Notes: generated from the sequence alone by a model not told the origin. DNA of 64,000 nucleotides from Mycetocola miduiensis (GCF_900115155.1 NZ_FOVM01000007.1:1-64000), one strand, 5' to 3'; numbered from the stretch's first letter, positions 35,871 to 46,056 are shown. Translations and numbers: made by a program.

Positions 35871-37037
35871 TTACTGGACGGTGTGCGGGTATTCAGCCGA
35901 GCGGCCCTGGAACTCAAGGATCGCCGGGTTCTGCACGATGCCGTCGCGGATCTCTATCGCGCGGCGGATCGTCTGGTTCTGGTCCTCGTCGGTGGGCCCA
36001 TCCATCACCGTGCTGAGGAATGGCAGCAGCGCTTCGCTGATCTCCCACGTTGCCGAATTCCAGAGGTGTGACGGGGTGTGGTCGACGGCGTAATAGCGGA
36101 TGTGGTTGCCGACCTCGAATATCGGGTCGTCGAACGACGTCATCTTCGCCCATTCGAAGCCCATTCCCTCGTCGCAGGACACGTCGACGATGAGGCTCCC
36201 GGGGCTGAACAGGTCGAGGTCGGCGGTCGACAGGTAGATGACCGGGTTGTTTGGGTCCTGCAGGGTGCAGTTGACGACGATGTCGTGCCCGGCGAGGTAC
36301 GGTGCAAGCGGTTTCCGCCCGTGGTCGGTCACCACGTTCGACAGAAACGCTCCCTCGTCGTCCTGGTCGAACTGCACGAGGGTGGCGGAGTGGATCGGGA
36401 AGCCGACGGCGGCTCGTTCACGCGTGGTCAAGACCTGAACGTCGTGCACCCCAAGTGCGTTGAGCGCCGTGACGGCGCCCCTCGCCGTGGCCCCGAACCC
36501 AATGACGACGGCGTTGAGGCGCCGCCCGTAGTCTCCGGTCGATCCAGTCAGTTCCAGGGCGTGGAGAACCGAAGCGTAGCCGGCGAGTTCATTGTTCTTG
36601 TGGAACACGTGCAGTGAGAAGCCGCCGTCTGGCGACCAGTGGTTCATCGCCTCGAATGCGATCAGGGTGAGCCGCTTGTCGATGGCGGTCTGGGTCAATT
36701 CCCGATCCTGCACGCAGTGCGGCCAGCCCCAGAGCACCTGCCCGTCGCGCAACTCGGCAAGGTCCTCCGCCTGCGGTTTTGGCAGGAGTACGATGTCCGC
36801 GTCGGCCAGCAACTCGTCGCGGCCGGCCAGGCGGCCGACCAATGGGCTGAGCTGCTCGTCGGACAGCCCGAACCGTTCGCCGTACCCTGTCTCCAGGATG
36901 ATGCGCTGTCGCAGTTCAGGTTCGATGCGGTCAAGGTGAAGCGGATGGATCGGAAGACGCCGCTCGTTCTTCTTCCGTGAGGTGGCGAGCACCCCGAGGT
37001 GAAGCGGTCGGTCGAATTCGTCGGGGCTGGCGGTCAT
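35871..37037 (-). CDS. N(5)-(carboxyethyl)ornithine synthase-like / alanine dehydrogenase-family enzyme
   Basis: 388 aa of the alanine dehydrogenase/PNT fold. It has an N-terminal KKNERRLPIHP block, the FEAMN and HVFHKNNE segments, a Rossmann IGFGATARGAV and GSLIVDVSCDEGMGF. This combination matches proteins annotated N5-carboxyethylornithine synthase, which reductively condense pyruvate with ornithine or lysine. Actinobacterial members are not biochemically tested, so the substrate is an inference. ATG 37037 follows AAGGAG at 7-nt spacing. It is 55 bp downstream of dxs. Confidence 0.78.
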   Translation of the reverse strand: MTASPDEFDRPLHLGVLATSRKKNERRLPIHPLHLDRIEPELRQRIILETGYGERFGLSDEQLSPLVGRLAGRDELLADADIVLLPKPQAEDLAELRDGQVLWGWPHCVQDRELTQTAIDKRLTLIAFEAMNHWSPDGGFSLHVFHKNNELAGYASVLHALELTGSTGDYGRRLNAVVIGFGATARGAVTALNALGVHDVQVLTTRERAAVGFPIHSATLVQFDQDDEGAFLSNVVTDHGRKPLAPYLAGHDIVVNCTLQDPNNPVIYLSTADLDLFSPGSLIVDVSCDEGMGFEWAKMTSFDDPIFEVGNHIRYYAVDHTPSHLWNSATWEISEALLPFLSTVMDGPTDEDQNQTIRRAIEIRDGIVQNPAILEFQGRSAEYPHTVQ

Positions 37038-37092
37038 CGGGAACTCCTTGGGATAGCCGGCGACGGTGCGCGGCCGGGGCTGATAGACGCGC

Positions 37093-39024
37093 TTAGCCGC
37101 GTTGGACGCGCTCGGCAGCTGCTTCGGCCGGCCGGGCAACGGGGATTCGAGTACCGGAAACCTGGGCGAGGATGTCGCGGACGATTCTCTCGGCGGTCAG
37201 ACCGGCATCCTCGAGGATCTGCTCGCGGGTCGCGTGCTGCAGGAAATCGTCGGGCAGGCCGAGCTCGTCGACGCCCGTGTCGACACCGGCCTTCCGCAGC
37301 TCCTGCCGAATGCGGGTGCCGATCCCGCCGACACGGAGGCCGTCTTCGATCGTGATGACGAGTCGATGAGTGTCGGCCAGGTCGACGATGCTGTGCGCGA
37401 CCGGGACGACCCAGCGGGGGTCGACGACGGTGCTGCCGACGCCTGCGGAATTCAGCAGTTCTGCGACATCGAGTCCAAGCTGGGCCATAGGGCCAACGGT
37501 GACGATGAGGACGTCGCGCCGATCATCCTCACGAAGCACGTCGACGCCGTCGGCGGTGCGGCGGATGGCGGGGATGTCGGTGCTGACGTTGCCCTTCGGG
37601 AACCGGATCACCGTGGGCGCGTCGTCGATCGCGACGGCTTCGGAAAGTTCCTCCTGCAGGCGTGTCCCGTCGCGCGGCGCGGCGAGGTGGATGCCTGGGA
37701 CGACCTGGAGGATGGACAGGTCCCAGATGCCGTGGTGCGACGGACCGTCTGGCCCGGTGACGCCGGCACGGTCGAGCACGAACGTCACGCCCGCCTTGTG
37801 CAGGGCGATGTCCATGAGGATCTGGTCGAAGGCCCGGTTGATGAACGTTGCGTAGATCGCAACGACCGGGTGCAACCCGCCGAAGGCGAGGCCAGCCGCT
37901 GACGTTGCGGCATGCTGTTCGGCGATGCCGACATCGTGGACGCGCTCGGGGAACCGCTCGGCGAACTTATGCAGCCCCGTCGGGCGGAGCATGGCCGCGG
38001 TGATCCCGACGATCCGCGGATCCGCCTCGGCAAGCTGGAGCAGCTTGTCGCTGAAGACCCCGGTCCAGGTGGGAGTCGTGCTGGTCGAGATCGCCGCGCC
38101 GGTCGACGGGTTGATCTTGCCGACGGCGTGGAACTGATCCGCCTCATCGTGCACGGCGGGAGCGTAACCCTTGCCTTTCTGGGTGATCGCGTGCACGATG
38201 ACCGGCGCGCCATAGTTCCTGGCCTGGCTGAGCGCTTCTTCCATCGCCTGTTCGTCGTGCCCGTCAACCGGGCCGAGGTACTTGATGTCGAGGTTCGAGT
38301 AGAGCGCTTCGTTGTTGCTGAACCGGGCGAGGAAGCCGTGCATCCCGCCACGCACACCCCGGTACACGGCCCGGCCTGGAGCCCCGAGCCGGTCGAACGC
38401 CTTCTGGCTGGTCAGGTACAGGTCCCGGTAGGAGCGCCTCGTCCGGACCGTGTTGAGGAAGCGAGCCATCCCACCGATCGTCGGCGCGTATGAGCGCCCG
38501 TTGTCGTTGACGACGATGATCAGTTTGCGGGTGTTGTCGTCGCTGATGTTGTTGAGCGCCTCCCACGTCATGCCGCCGGTGAGCGCGCCATCCCCGACAA
38601 CGGCGACAACGTGGCGGTCGTGCTGGCCGGTCATCTCGAACGCACGGGAGATACCGTCCGCCCAACTCAGCGAACTCGACGCGTGTGAACTTTCGACGAT
38701 GTCGTGGGGTGACTCGCTGCGCTGCGGGTAGCCGGCGAGTCCACCGCGCTCCCTCAGCCGGGTGAAGTCCTGGCGCCCGGTGAGGAGCTTATGCACATAA
38801 GACTGGTGACCGGTATCGAAGACGATCGCATCCTTCGGCGAATCGAAGACCCGGTGGATGGCGAGCGTCATTTCGATCACGCCGAGGTTGGGGCCGAGAT
38901 GGCCGCCGGTGCGCGAGACTTCGCTCACCAGGAAGGTGCGGATCTCAGCGGCCAGCTGGGTCAGCTGTTCTCTTGAGAGGGCGTCGAGGTCGCGAGGACC
39001 CGTGATCGTCTCAAGAAGACCCAT
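37093..39024 (-). CDS. dxs: 1-deoxy-D-xylulose-5-phosphate synthase
   Basis: First enzyme of the MEP isoprenoid pathway; condenses pyruvate and glyceraldehyde 3-phosphate with ThDP. 643 aa. The ThDP motif is GDGALTGGMTWEALNN, the N-terminal SHASSSLSWADG histidine is present, and the glutamate of VGIAEQHAAT matches the cofactor-activating residue. ATG 39024 follows AGGGAG at 9 nt; the TTG 9 nt upstream has no site. A -10-like TAGAGT lies at 39079-39084. Confidence 0.97.
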   Translation of the reverse strand: MGLLETITGPRDLDALSREQLTQLAAEIRTFLVSEVSRTGGHLGPNLGVIEMTLAIHRVFDSPKDAIVFDTGHQSYVHKLLTGRQDFTRLRERGGLAGYPQRSESPHDIVESSHASSSLSWADGISRAFEMTGQHDRHVVAVVGDGALTGGMTWEALNNISDDNTRKLIIVVNDNGRSYAPTIGGMARFLNTVRTRRSYRDLYLTSQKAFDRLGAPGRAVYRGVRGGMHGFLARFSNNEALYSNLDIKYLGPVDGHDEQAMEEALSQARNYGAPVIVHAITQKGKGYAPAVHDEADQFHAVGKINPSTGAAISTSTTPTWTGVFSDKLLQLAEADPRIVGITAAMLRPTGLHKFAERFPERVHDVGIAEQHAATSAAGLAFGGLHPVVAIYATFINRAFDQILMDIALHKAGVTFVLDRAGVTGPDGPSHHGIWDLSILQVVPGIHLAAPRDGTRLQEELSEAVAIDDAPTVIRFPKGNVSTDIPAIRRTADGVDVLREDDRRDVLIVTVGPMAQLGLDVAELLNSAGVGSTVVDPRWVVPVAHSIVDLADTHRLVITIEDGLRVGGIGTRIRQELRKAGVDTGVDELGLPDDFLQHATREQILEDAGLTAERIVRDILAQVSGTRIPVARPAEAAAERVQRG

Positions 39025-39078
39025 CGCGTTCAACTCCCTGTTTTCATTCGAGCGGCCCGCTCGCCGGCCAACTCCCCC

Positions 39079-39084
39079 ACTCTA
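39079..39084 (-). promoter_or_regulatory. Probable -10 box of dxs
   Basis: Minus-strand TAGAGT, 54 nt before the dxs ATG and directly after the hairpin that ends acnA. It would give a leader of about 48 nt. Confidence 0.4.
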
Positions 39085-39086
39085 CG

Positions 39087-39129
39087 CGGCACCCCTCCGC
39101 GATTCCTGATGAATCGCGGAGGGGTGCCG
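39087..39129 (-). terminator. Hairpin after acnA
   Basis: Perfect 19-bp stem (CGGCACCCC...GATTC with its complement) around the 5-nt loop CTGAT, 16 nt beyond the acnA stop. No U-tract follows on the minus strand. Confidence 0.8.
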
Positions 39130-39144
39130 TCGTGGTATGGACCC

Positions 39145-41955
39145 TTAGACGAGGCTCCGCAGAACGTACTGCAGGATGCCGCCGTTCCGGTAATAGTCCG
39201 CCTCACCAGGGGTGTCGATCCGGACCACGGCGTCGAACTCGACGGTGGCCTTGCCTGCGGGCGAGTGCTCGGTCGGCTCAGCGACCACGTGCACCGTCCT
39301 CGGCGTCGTGCCGGCGTTGAGTTCATCGAGCCCGGTGATCGAGATCGACTCGCTTCCGTCGAGGCCGAGCGACTCCCAGCTCTCGCCCGCTGGGAACTGC
39401 AGCGGGACGACGCCCATTCCGATGAGGTTCGAGCGGTGAATACGCTCGAAGCTCTCGGTGATGACGGCCTTCACACCGAGCAAGCTCGTTCCCTTGGCAG
39501 CCCAGTCACGGGACGAGCCCGAGCCGTACTCCTTGCCGCCGAGGATGACGAGCGGGATGCCCGCCGCCTGGTAGTTCTGCGACGCGTCGTAGATGAACGA
39601 CTGCGGAGCATCCGGCTGGGTGAAGTCGCGGGTGTATCCACCCTCGACGCCGTCGAGCAGCTGGTTCTTCAGGCGGATGTTCGCGAAGGTTCCGCGGATC
39701 ATCACCTCGTGGTTTCCGCGGCGGGAACCGTACGAGTTGAAGTCCTTACGGTCGATCCCGTGTTCGGTCAGGTAGTGACCGGCCGGGCTGTCGGCCTTGA
39801 TCGAGCCGGCGGGGCTGATGTGGTCGGTCGTGACCGAATCGCCGAGCTTCGCGAGGACGCGGGCACCGGTGATGTTCGTGACCGGAGTCGTCTCCATCGT
39901 CATGCCGTCGAAGTATGGGGGTTTCCGCACGTAGGTCGACTCGGGATCCCAGTCGAAGGTGTTTCCGGCCGGGGTGGGCAGTGAACGCCAGCGCTCGTCA
40001 CCCTCGAACACCGACGAGTACTCGTGGGTGAACATCTCCGTGTCGATCGAGGTGTCGATGGTGTTCTGGACCTCGGCGGCATCCGGCCAGATGTCCTTGA
40101 GGAACACGTCGTTGCCGTCGTGGTCCTTGCCGAGGGCATCCGTTTCGAAATCGAAGTTCATCGACCCGGCGAGAGCGTACGCGATGACGAGCGGCGGGCT
40201 CGCCAGGTAGTTCATCTTCACGTCCGGGTTGATCCGGCCTTCGAAGTTGCGGTTACCGGACAGCACCGCAGTGACGGCGAGGTCGTTCTCATTGATCGCA
40301 GCCGAGATCTCCTCGGCAAGCGGACCGGAGTTACCGATACAGGTGGTGCAGCCATAGCCGACGGTGTAGAAGCCGAGCTTCTCGAGGTCGTCGGTGAGTC
40401 CGGCCTTGGCGTAGTAGTCGGTGACGACCTTGGACCCGGGTGCGAGCGTGGTCTTGACCCACGGCTTCGACGTGAGGCCTTTCTTCGCTGCGTTACGGGC
40501 CAGGAGGCCGGCAGCGAGCATGACCGACGGGTTCGACGTGTTCGTGCACGACGTGATGGCGGCGATGGTCACCGCTCCGTGGTCGAGCGTGAAGCCTGAA
40601 CCGTCCTCGAGCGTGACCGTGGTCGGCTTGGACACCGTCTGGGGCGCGTGGCTCCGGTGGGTGTGCGTGTGGCTGCTGTGCTCGTTTTCGGGAGTGTTTC
40701 CGGGCGGGTCGGAGGCCGGGAAGGACTCGGAGGTCTCGAGGTCGACGAGGTCGTGCTCAACCGACGTGTAGTTGGTGAGATCGCGCTCGAACTGTGACTT
40801 CGCGAGCGTCAGTTCGATCCGGTCCTGCGGGCGCTTCGGCCCGGCGATCGATGGAACGACCGTCGACAGGTCGAGTTCGAGGTACTCGCTGAAGTTCGGC
40901 TCGACGGCGGGGTCGTGCCAGAGGCCCTGGATCTTGGAATATTCCTCGACCAGCTGCACCTGCTCCTCGCTGCGCCCGGTGAGGCGCAGGTAATCGAGGG
41001 TGACGTCGTCGATCGGGAACATGGCGGCGGTCGAACCGAACTCGGGGCTCATGTTGCCGATGGTGGCGCGGTTCGCGAGCGGGACCTGCGCGACGCCTTC
41101 ACCGTAGAACTCGACGAACTTGCCGACAACGCCGTGCTGGCGCAGCTTCTGCGTGATGGTGAGGACGACGTCGGTCGCGGTCACGCCGGTCGGGATCGAT
41201 CCGCTGAGCTTGAAGCCCACGACCTTGGGGATCAGCATGGAGACGGGCTGGCCGAGCATTGCCGCCTCGGCTTCGATTCCGCCGACGCCCCAGCCGAGCA
41301 CGCCGAGGCCGTTGACCATGGTGGTGTGCGAGTCGGTGCCGACGAGGGTGTCAGGGTATGCCTGCAGGGCGCCGTTGACCGAGCGGGTGTAGGTCACCCG
41401 GGCCAGGTACTCGATGTTGACCTGGTGGACGATGCCGGTTCCGGGCGGGACGACCTTGAAGTCTTCGAAAGCGGTCTGGCCCCAGCGAAGGAACTGGTAC
41501 CGCTCGCCGTTGCGCTCGTACTCGATCTCGACGTTGCGCTCGAGGGCGTTCGGGGTGCCGAACAGGTCGGCGATGACGGAGTGGTCGATGACCAGTTCTG
41601 CCGGCGCGAGCGGGTTGATCTTCGTCGGGTCTCCCCCGAGCTCGGCGACCGCTTCACGCATGGTGGCGAGGTCGACGATGCAGGGAACGCCGGTGAAGTC
41701 CTGCATCACGACGCGGGCAGGGGTGAACTGGATCTCGGTGTCGGGCTCAGCGGTGGGAACCCATCCGCCGAGCTTCTTGATCTGCTCAGCCGTGACGTTC
41801 TTGCCGTCTTCGGTGCGCAGAAGGTTCTCAAGGAGAACCTTGAGACTGAACGGGAGCTTCTCCGACCCCTCGACGGTGTCGAGCCGGAAGATCTCGTAGT
41901 CGGTGCCCCCGACCGAGAGTGTGTTTTTCGCCCCAAAGCTATTTACGGTAGACAT
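39145..41955 (-). CDS. acnA: Aconitate hydratase A
   Basis: TCA-cycle [4Fe-4S] enzyme interconverting citrate and isocitrate. 936 aa. Cluster ligands are the cysteines of [10 protein letters not shown] and of [20 protein letters not shown] and the C-terminal swivelling domain are complete. Residues about 400-445 contain a low-complexity Asp/Pro/His/Thr insert with [12 protein letters not shown], longer and more His-rich than I expect for the loop between domains. The ATG follows AAGGAGAAGG. Monocistronic between hairpins. Confidence 0.96.
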   Translation of the reverse strand: MSTVNSFGAKNTLSVGGTDYEIFRLDTVEGSEKLPFSLKVLLENLLRTEDGKNVTAEQIKKLGGWVPTAEPDTEIQFTPARVVMQDFTGVPCIVDLATMREAVAELGGDPTKINPLAPAELVIDHSVIADLFGTPNALERNVEIEYERNGERYQFLRWGQTAFEDFKVVPPGTGIVHQVNIEYLARVTYTRSVNGALQAYPDTLVGTDSHTTMVNGLGVLGWGVGGIEAEAAMLGQPVSMLIPKVVGFKLSGSIPTGVTATDVVLTITQKLRQHGVVGKFVEFYGEGVAQVPLANRATIGNMSPEFGSTAAMFPIDDVTLDYLRLTGRSEEQVQLVEEYSKIQGLWHDPAVEPNFSEYLELDLSTVVPSIAGPKRPQDRIELTLAKSQFERDLTNYTSVEHDLVDLETSESFPASDPPGNTPENEHSSHTHTHRSHAPQTVSKPTTVTLEDGSGFTLDHGAVTIAAITSCTNTSNPSVMLAAGLLARNAAKKGLTSKPWVKTTLAPGSKVVTDYYAKAGLTDDLEKLGFYTVGYGCTTCIGNSGPLAEEISAAINENDLAVTAVLSGNRNFEGRINPDVKMNYLASPPLVIAYALAGSMNFDFETDALGKDHDGNDVFLKDIWPDAAEVQNTIDTSIDTEMFTHEYSSVFEGDERWRSLPTPAGNTFDWDPESTYVRKPPYFDGMTMETTPVTNITGARVLAKLGDSVTTDHISPAGSIKADSPAGHYLTEHGIDRKDFNSYGSRRGNHEVMIRGTFANIRLKNQLLDGVEGGYTRDFTQPDAPQSFIYDASQNYQAAGIPLVILGGKEYGSGSSRDWAAKGTSLLGVKAVITESFERIHRSNLIGMGVVPLQFPAGESWESLGLDGSESISITGLDELNAGTTPRTVHVVAEPTEHSPAGKATVEFDAVVRIDTPGEADYYRNGGILQYVLRSLV

Positions 41956-42112
41956 TGGCCTTCTCCTTCATTGGCACAGGCACGTACACGCCTGCCATAG
42001 GTCAATAGTGGTTTCCCGACCCCGTGCGTGGCTAGCAAGGCGAACCTAACCGGCTGCGCAGGCATCCGTTCCGACCATCGACCCTATTTATCTTGATGTC
42101 GAGATAACTCTA

Positions 42113-42844
42113 TCAGGAGGCGGCAGGCACTTTCCGGTACAACGCGCGGACCACGAGCCACGTGACGATCAGCAGGGGCGCGTAGAGCGGGATCCCCATG
42201 ATCAACTTCGTGGCGGCGAGCCACTCGACGTTGCCGGCGAGATAGAGAGGAAGTTGCACGCCGAGCCGGAGAAGGAACATGCCCGCCCAGCAGAGGGTGA
42301 GGACGGCAAAGACCCTGCGTTTGAGGGCGACGCGCCGCCAGGCGGTTCCTTCGTTCATGAGATAGCCGGCGATCAGCCCGACGATCGGCCAGCGGACGGC
42401 GACCGAGATGAGCAGGGCCGTGGCATACACGCCGTTGGTGATGAAGCCGAGTACGAAGTTGTCTTCCGGGCGGTTGGTCATCAGCGCGAGTGCCGCCGAC
42501 GCACCCGCCGCGACCAGCCCGCCGAGCGCCGACGTGACCGGCGTGCGCTGCATGAGTCGCACCGCGGTGAAGATCGCAGCCACACCCACCGAAACGGCGA
42601 GCGAGAGTGGAAGGTTCTCCGTCAGCGTGTAGCCGATCAGGAAGAGCAGGCCGGGAAGGATCGCTTCCACGATTCCGCGGATGCCGCCCATCGCCTCGAG
42701 CAGGACCTTGCCGTTGGGCTGATCCGCCTGGGCAAGGGCCCCCAGCCCGGACCTGGCTGCCGCGCTGCCGAGCGCGGCAGCGATCGTCTCAGCGGCGTCG
42801 GGTTCGGTGCCGGTCTTGCGATCGTCGGGAAGTTTCTCGGTCAT
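42113..42844 (-). CDS. DUF3159 membrane protein
   Basis: 243 aa with about six membrane helices after a 45-residue acidic cytoplasmic N-terminus; GGIRGIVEAILPGLLF marks the DUF3159 family, which is actinobacteria-specific and uncharacterised. It lies 9 bp after the DUF3710 gene in a dut-DUF3710-DUF3159 operon, a conserved block in the order. No catalytic motif is visible. Confidence 0.86.
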   Translation of the reverse strand: MTEKLPDDRKTGTEPDAAETIAAALGSAAARSGLGALAQADQPNGKVLLEAMGGIRGIVEAILPGLLFLIGYTLTENLPLSLAVSVGVAAIFTAVRLMQRTPVTSALGGLVAAGASAALALMTNRPEDNFVLGFITNGVYATALLISVAVRWPIVGLIAGYLMNEGTAWRRVALKRRVFAVLTLCWAGMFLLRLGVQLPLYLAGNVEWLAATKLIMGIPLYAPLLIVTWLVVRALYRKVPAAS

Positions 42845-42853
42845 CGGTCCTGA

Positions 42854-43582
42854 TCAGCTCGTCGGCGTGGCCGAGGCAGGCATCTTGAGAGGGATGAGGT
42901 CGCGCGGAGGCATCGGCGCCGAACCGCGGACGACGACGATGCTGCGGAACAGGTCCTCGACCTTCGCAGCGGCATCCGGGTCGGTTGCTCCTTCGCCGGC
43001 GATGACGCCACGGAGGAACCAACGCGGGCCGTCGACGCCGACGAACCGGGCGATACGCATACCCGCTGCACCGTCGGAGCCCTGGACGACGGGAACCTCG
43101 GCGACGAGCTCCGGGCCGAAGACGCCGTCCCGCTCGGTGGCAGTCCCGCCCTGCTTGGCGATCTGTTCCTGGATCTGCACGCGGGTTTCGTTCCACAGTC
43201 CGGTGCTCCTCGGAGCGGCGAACGGCTGGATCTGGAGGGTCGAACCGGCGTAGTCGAGGCCGACCGCAACGATCCGCTTGGTGCTCTCCTCCACCTCGAG
43301 GCGAAGGTTCAAGCCTTCACGCGGGAGGATCTTGACCCCGCCGAGGTCGATGTATGGGCGGACGGAGTTCGCCTCAGCCTCGTCGAGCGGGCCTTCGGTG
43401 CTCCGATCATCCGGTGCCGACTTCGACAGGTCGGTGCCGAATTCTGCGTCGTCCGTGTCGAGGGTGTCCAGTTCGGCGTCCACGACAGCGGCGTCTTCCA
43501 CGGTGCTGTCGTGATTGTCGACATCCGCGTCGACGACCGGCTCGGTGTTCTCGATGTCCTTCTGCTTGTTCTTCCTGATCAT
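42854..43582 (-). CDS. DUF3710 domain-containing protein
   Basis: 242 aa, soluble, with a very acidic N-terminal 60 residues and a conserved core containing RPYIDLGGVKILP, QPFAAPRSTGLWNE and WFLRGVIAGE. Function unknown. Its ATG overlaps the dut stop (ATGA), so it is translationally coupled to dut; DUF3159 follows. Confidence 0.87.
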   Translation of the reverse strand: MIRKNKQKDIENTEPVVDADVDNHDSTVEDAAVVDAELDTLDTDDAEFGTDLSKSAPDDRSTEGPLDEAEANSVRPYIDLGGVKILPREGLNLRLEVEESTKRIVAVGLDYAGSTLQIQPFAAPRSTGLWNETRVQIQEQIAKQGGTATERDGVFGPELVAEVPVVQGSDGAAGMRIARFVGVDGPRWFLRGVIAGEGATDPDAAAKVEDLFRSIVVVRGSAPMPPRDLIPLKMPASATPTS

Positions 43583-44037
43583 TCCTTGGGTCCTGTTCCT
43601 GAAGTGTTGTACCCGGTGGAGCCGAAGCCGCCATCGCCACGAAGGCTTCCCGGGAGCGTGTCGACCGGCACGAACCGCGCGCGGCTCACGGGCTGAACGA
43701 TCATCTGCGCGATGCGGTCACCCGGTTCGATCGTGTACGCGTTCGACTGGTCGGTGTTGAGGAGGGTTACCTTGATTTCTCCGCGGTATCCGGCGTCGAC
43801 GGTTCCTGGTGCGTTCACCACGGTGATGCCGTGTTTCGCTGCAAGACCGGAGCGGGGCACCACAAAGGCGACGTAGCCGTCCGGGAGGGCGATCGAGACG
43901 CCCGTACCGATAACGGCCCGTTCCCCCGGTGCGAGGGTTACGGCATCCGTCGATTTGAGGTCAGCGCCCGCATCGCCGGGGTGCGAGTACGCCGGCAGCT
44001 CCGGGGCGATAATGAGTACGTCAACGCTTTCGATCAC
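43579..44037 (-). CDS. dut: Deoxyuridine 5'-triphosphate nucleotidohydrolase (dUTPase)
   Basis: Trimeric dUTPase that keeps uracil out of DNA and supplies dUMP. 152 aa with the five dUTPase motifs: AGADLKS, PRSGLAAKHG, the catalytic Asp in GTVDAGYRG, GDRIAQMIV and the C-terminal RGDGGFGSTG. The GTG start at 44037 lies 6 nt from TAGCCT (44044-44049), which indicates a leaderless message shared with DUF3710 and DUF3159. Divergent DUF3093 starts 26-38 bp away. Confidence 0.96.
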   Translation of the reverse strand: MIESVDVLIIAPELPAYSHPGDAGADLKSTDAVTLAPGERAVIGTGVSIALPDGYVAFVVPRSGLAAKHGITVVNAPGTVDAGYRGEIKVTLLNTDQSNAYTIEPGDRIAQMIVQPVSRARFVPVDTLPGSLRGDGGFGSTGYNTSGTGPKE

Positions 44038-44043
44038 GTGTCG

Positions 44044-44049
44044 AGGCTA
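44044..44049 (-). promoter_or_regulatory. -10 box of a leaderless dut promoter
   Basis: Minus-strand TAGCCT, then CGACAC, then GTG at 44037, the same 6-nt spacing as at rarA and ruvA. Confidence 0.5.
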
Positions 44050-44075
44050 GTGCAGAAGTCTGAATGGAAGTGCCG

Positions 44076-44540
44076 ATGACCCGATATCGCGAACGTTTGT
44101 GGCCAGCACCCTGGCTTCTGATCGCCTCGGCACTTGTAATCCCGGCGAGCATGCTTGTCCTTGCTCCCATCTCGATTCCTGCGGGCATCGTGACGGCGAT
44201 TCTCCTCTACGGCGGTTGCGTCGCTCTTTTTCTCGTCGGGGCTCCCATCATCGAGGTTGACGAGCGGATGCTCCGCGCCGGGCGCGCTCGCGTCTCGCTC
44301 GACCTGCTCGGCGAGCCGCGAGTCTTCACCGGGGAGGACGCCACCCTGGAACGTGGGCCACGCCTCGATGCCCGGGCCTGGCTGCTGATCCGCGGGGCCA
44401 TTGACCCTGTCGTCACTGTTCCGCTGCACGACCCGGCCGACCCGACGCCCTATTGGGTCATCTCGACCCGTCGACCACGAGAACTGGCCGCCGCGATCGA
44501 GGGATCGCGACGGCCAGCGGGTGCCAAGGAAAGTCCCTAG
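44076..44540 (+). CDS. DUF3093 domain-containing membrane protein
   Basis: 154 aa with two N-terminal membrane helices (about 12-55) and a soluble domain containing GAPIIEVDERMLRAGRARVSLDLLGEP, typical of DUF3093. No function is known. ATG 44076 is preferred because GGAAG lies just upstream; ATG 44064 would add four residues. The stop overlaps the convergent DUF4193 gene by 4 nt. Confidence 0.83.
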   Translation: MTRYRERLWPAPWLLIASALVIPASMLVLAPISIPAGIVTAILLYGGCVALFLVGAPIIEVDERMLRAGRARVSLDLLGEPRVFTGEDATLERGPRLDARAWLLIRGAIDPVVTVPLHDPADPTPYWVISTRRPRELAAAIEGSRRPAGAKESP

Positions 44541-44830
44541 GCTGCGCACTCGGCGCAGATCGGTCCGAGCTTTGTCTCGTGGTCGATCTGCGAACGGTGC
44601 TTCACGAGGAAACAGTTCACACAGGTGAACTCATCCGCCTGGGGTGGGAGAACGACGACGTCGAGGTCGAGGTCGGAGAGATCCGCTCCAGGGAGGTCGA
44701 AACCGCCGGGGTTGTCGGCGTCTTCAGCGTCGACGGATCCGGACAGCTTGTCTGGCACGCGCTCCTTGAGGGCCTCGATCGACTCTGAGTCATCGTCGGT
44801 CTTTCGGGGGGCGTCGTAATCCGTTGCCAT
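44537..44830 (-). CDS. DUF4193 domain-containing small zinc-ribbon-like protein
   Basis: 97 aa. The acidic N-terminal two thirds (many Asp/Glu) precede a C-terminal C-x2-C...C-x2-C set: FTCVNCFLVKHRSQ and GPICAECA, likely a zinc ribbon. Actinobacteria-specific family of unknown role, always close to dut and sepH. ATG 44830 is used; an ATG two codons upstream (44836) is equally possible. Confidence 0.87.
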   Translation of the reverse strand: MATDYDAPRKTDDDSESIEALKERVPDKLSGSVDAEDADNPGGFDLPGADLSDLDLDVVVLPPQADEFTCVNCFLVKHRSQIDHETKLGPICAECAA

Positions 44831-45030
44831 GTCCATCCACTTCTTATGTTTTCGTCCGATCGCTGTCGGCGGCGATAGTTTGCATGATTACGAGGTGAAT
44901 AGCAAACCGAGGCCGCTCAGCTCTCGCTTCCCGAAACCAGAACCCACGGCACGCCCACGGTATTCCCAAAGAAACGCGTAAGCCGTGGCACGATTTGAGG
45001 AACAAATCACAGCCTGGAAGGCAGTTGATC

Positions 45031-46056
45031 ATGCACGACTTGAAAGTCATTGGCGTCGAGGACGGCGCGCTCATCGCAGCCACCGACAACGGGGAACGTT
45101 TTCGGCTTCTCATCGACGACGTGCTGCAGTCGCACGTGCGCCGCAGCCGTCAGGAGCCCACCAGCGGCCCGAAGCTGAGCCCGCGTGAGATTCAGGCGCA
45201 CATCCGTTCCGGGATGTCGGCCGAGGAGGTCGCGACCCTGACGGGCGCCGACCTCGAGTACATCCAGCGCTTCGAGGGCCCTGTGCTCGCCGAACGTGAG
45301 CACATCGTCGGCGCAGCGCTGAGCGTCCAGGTCCTGACGGTCATCGAGCCGACGAGCGACGACGACGACTCGACCTTCGGCGCCGCGATCCGCGCCCGGC
45401 TGGAATCGCTGGGTGCCAGTGACGAGCGGTGGACCAGCTGGAAGGAGGCGAGCGGCGGGTGGACCGTCAAGCTCTCCTTCACGGCGTCGAACATCGACCA
45501 CGATGCACGCTGGAGTTTCGAACCGAAGAGGCAGGCACTTGCGCCGCTCAACGGTGAAGCAGTGACCCTCTCCAAGCAGGGTGAGCTCCCGACGGCGCTG
45601 ATCCCCCGTCTGCGGGCGGTCGAGCGCGAGGACGCCCACCCGGATGACAGCCGTTTCGACAGCGGTGCCTTCAACTTCCGCACAGACGACAGTGGCGACC
45701 TGACCCCTCACATCGAAATCGCCGGGCGATCGCAGTCCTCGTCGAACGCTGCGGCTGCAGCGGCGATCAACCGCTCTGAGGATGGCAATGCCCAGTCCAA
45801 TCAGACGGCTGACCTGCTGGAGGCGCTGAGGAAGCGCCGCGGCGAACGGGAATCTGCCCACCGCCCGGTTGACGACAGTGCCGTTCGGCCGGCGCCGCGA
45901 CCGGTGGATGTGCCGTTGGATATCGAGGGAATCAGGCCGAGCTCTCCCACCGCTCCCCCGGAGACCCCGAGCGCATCGGTACGGCCCAAGCGCGGCCGCG
46001 CTGCGATGCCGTCATGGGATGAGATCGTCTTCGGGGCGAAGTCCGACGAGGACTGA
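45031..46056 (+). CDS. sepH: Septation protein SepH
   Basis: 341 aa DUF3071-family cell-division protein. In Streptomyces and Mycobacterium SepH binds FtsZ and promotes its assembly. N-terminal domain (1-130) carries a helix-turn-helix-like part (LSPREIQAHIRSGMSAEEVATLTGADLEYIQRFEGPV region), a middle linker is low complexity, and the C-terminal RAAMPSWDEIVFG motif is conserved. ATG 45031 follows GGAAGG; the open frame runs 12 codons further upstream without a better site. Confidence 0.92.
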   Translation: MHDLKVIGVEDGALIAATDNGERFRLLIDDVLQSHVRRSRQEPTSGPKLSPREIQAHIRSGMSAEEVATLTGADLEYIQRFEGPVLAEREHIVGAALSVQVLTVIEPTSDDDDSTFGAAIRARLESLGASDERWTSWKEASGGWTVKLSFTASNIDHDARWSFEPKRQALAPLNGEAVTLSKQGELPTALIPRLRAVEREDAHPDDSRFDSGAFNFRTDDSGDLTPHIEIAGRSQSSSNAAAAAAINRSEDGNAQSNQTADLLEALRKRRGERESAHRPVDDSAVRPAPRPVDVPLDIEGIRPSSPTAPPETPSASVRPKRGRAAMPSWDEIVFGAKSDED

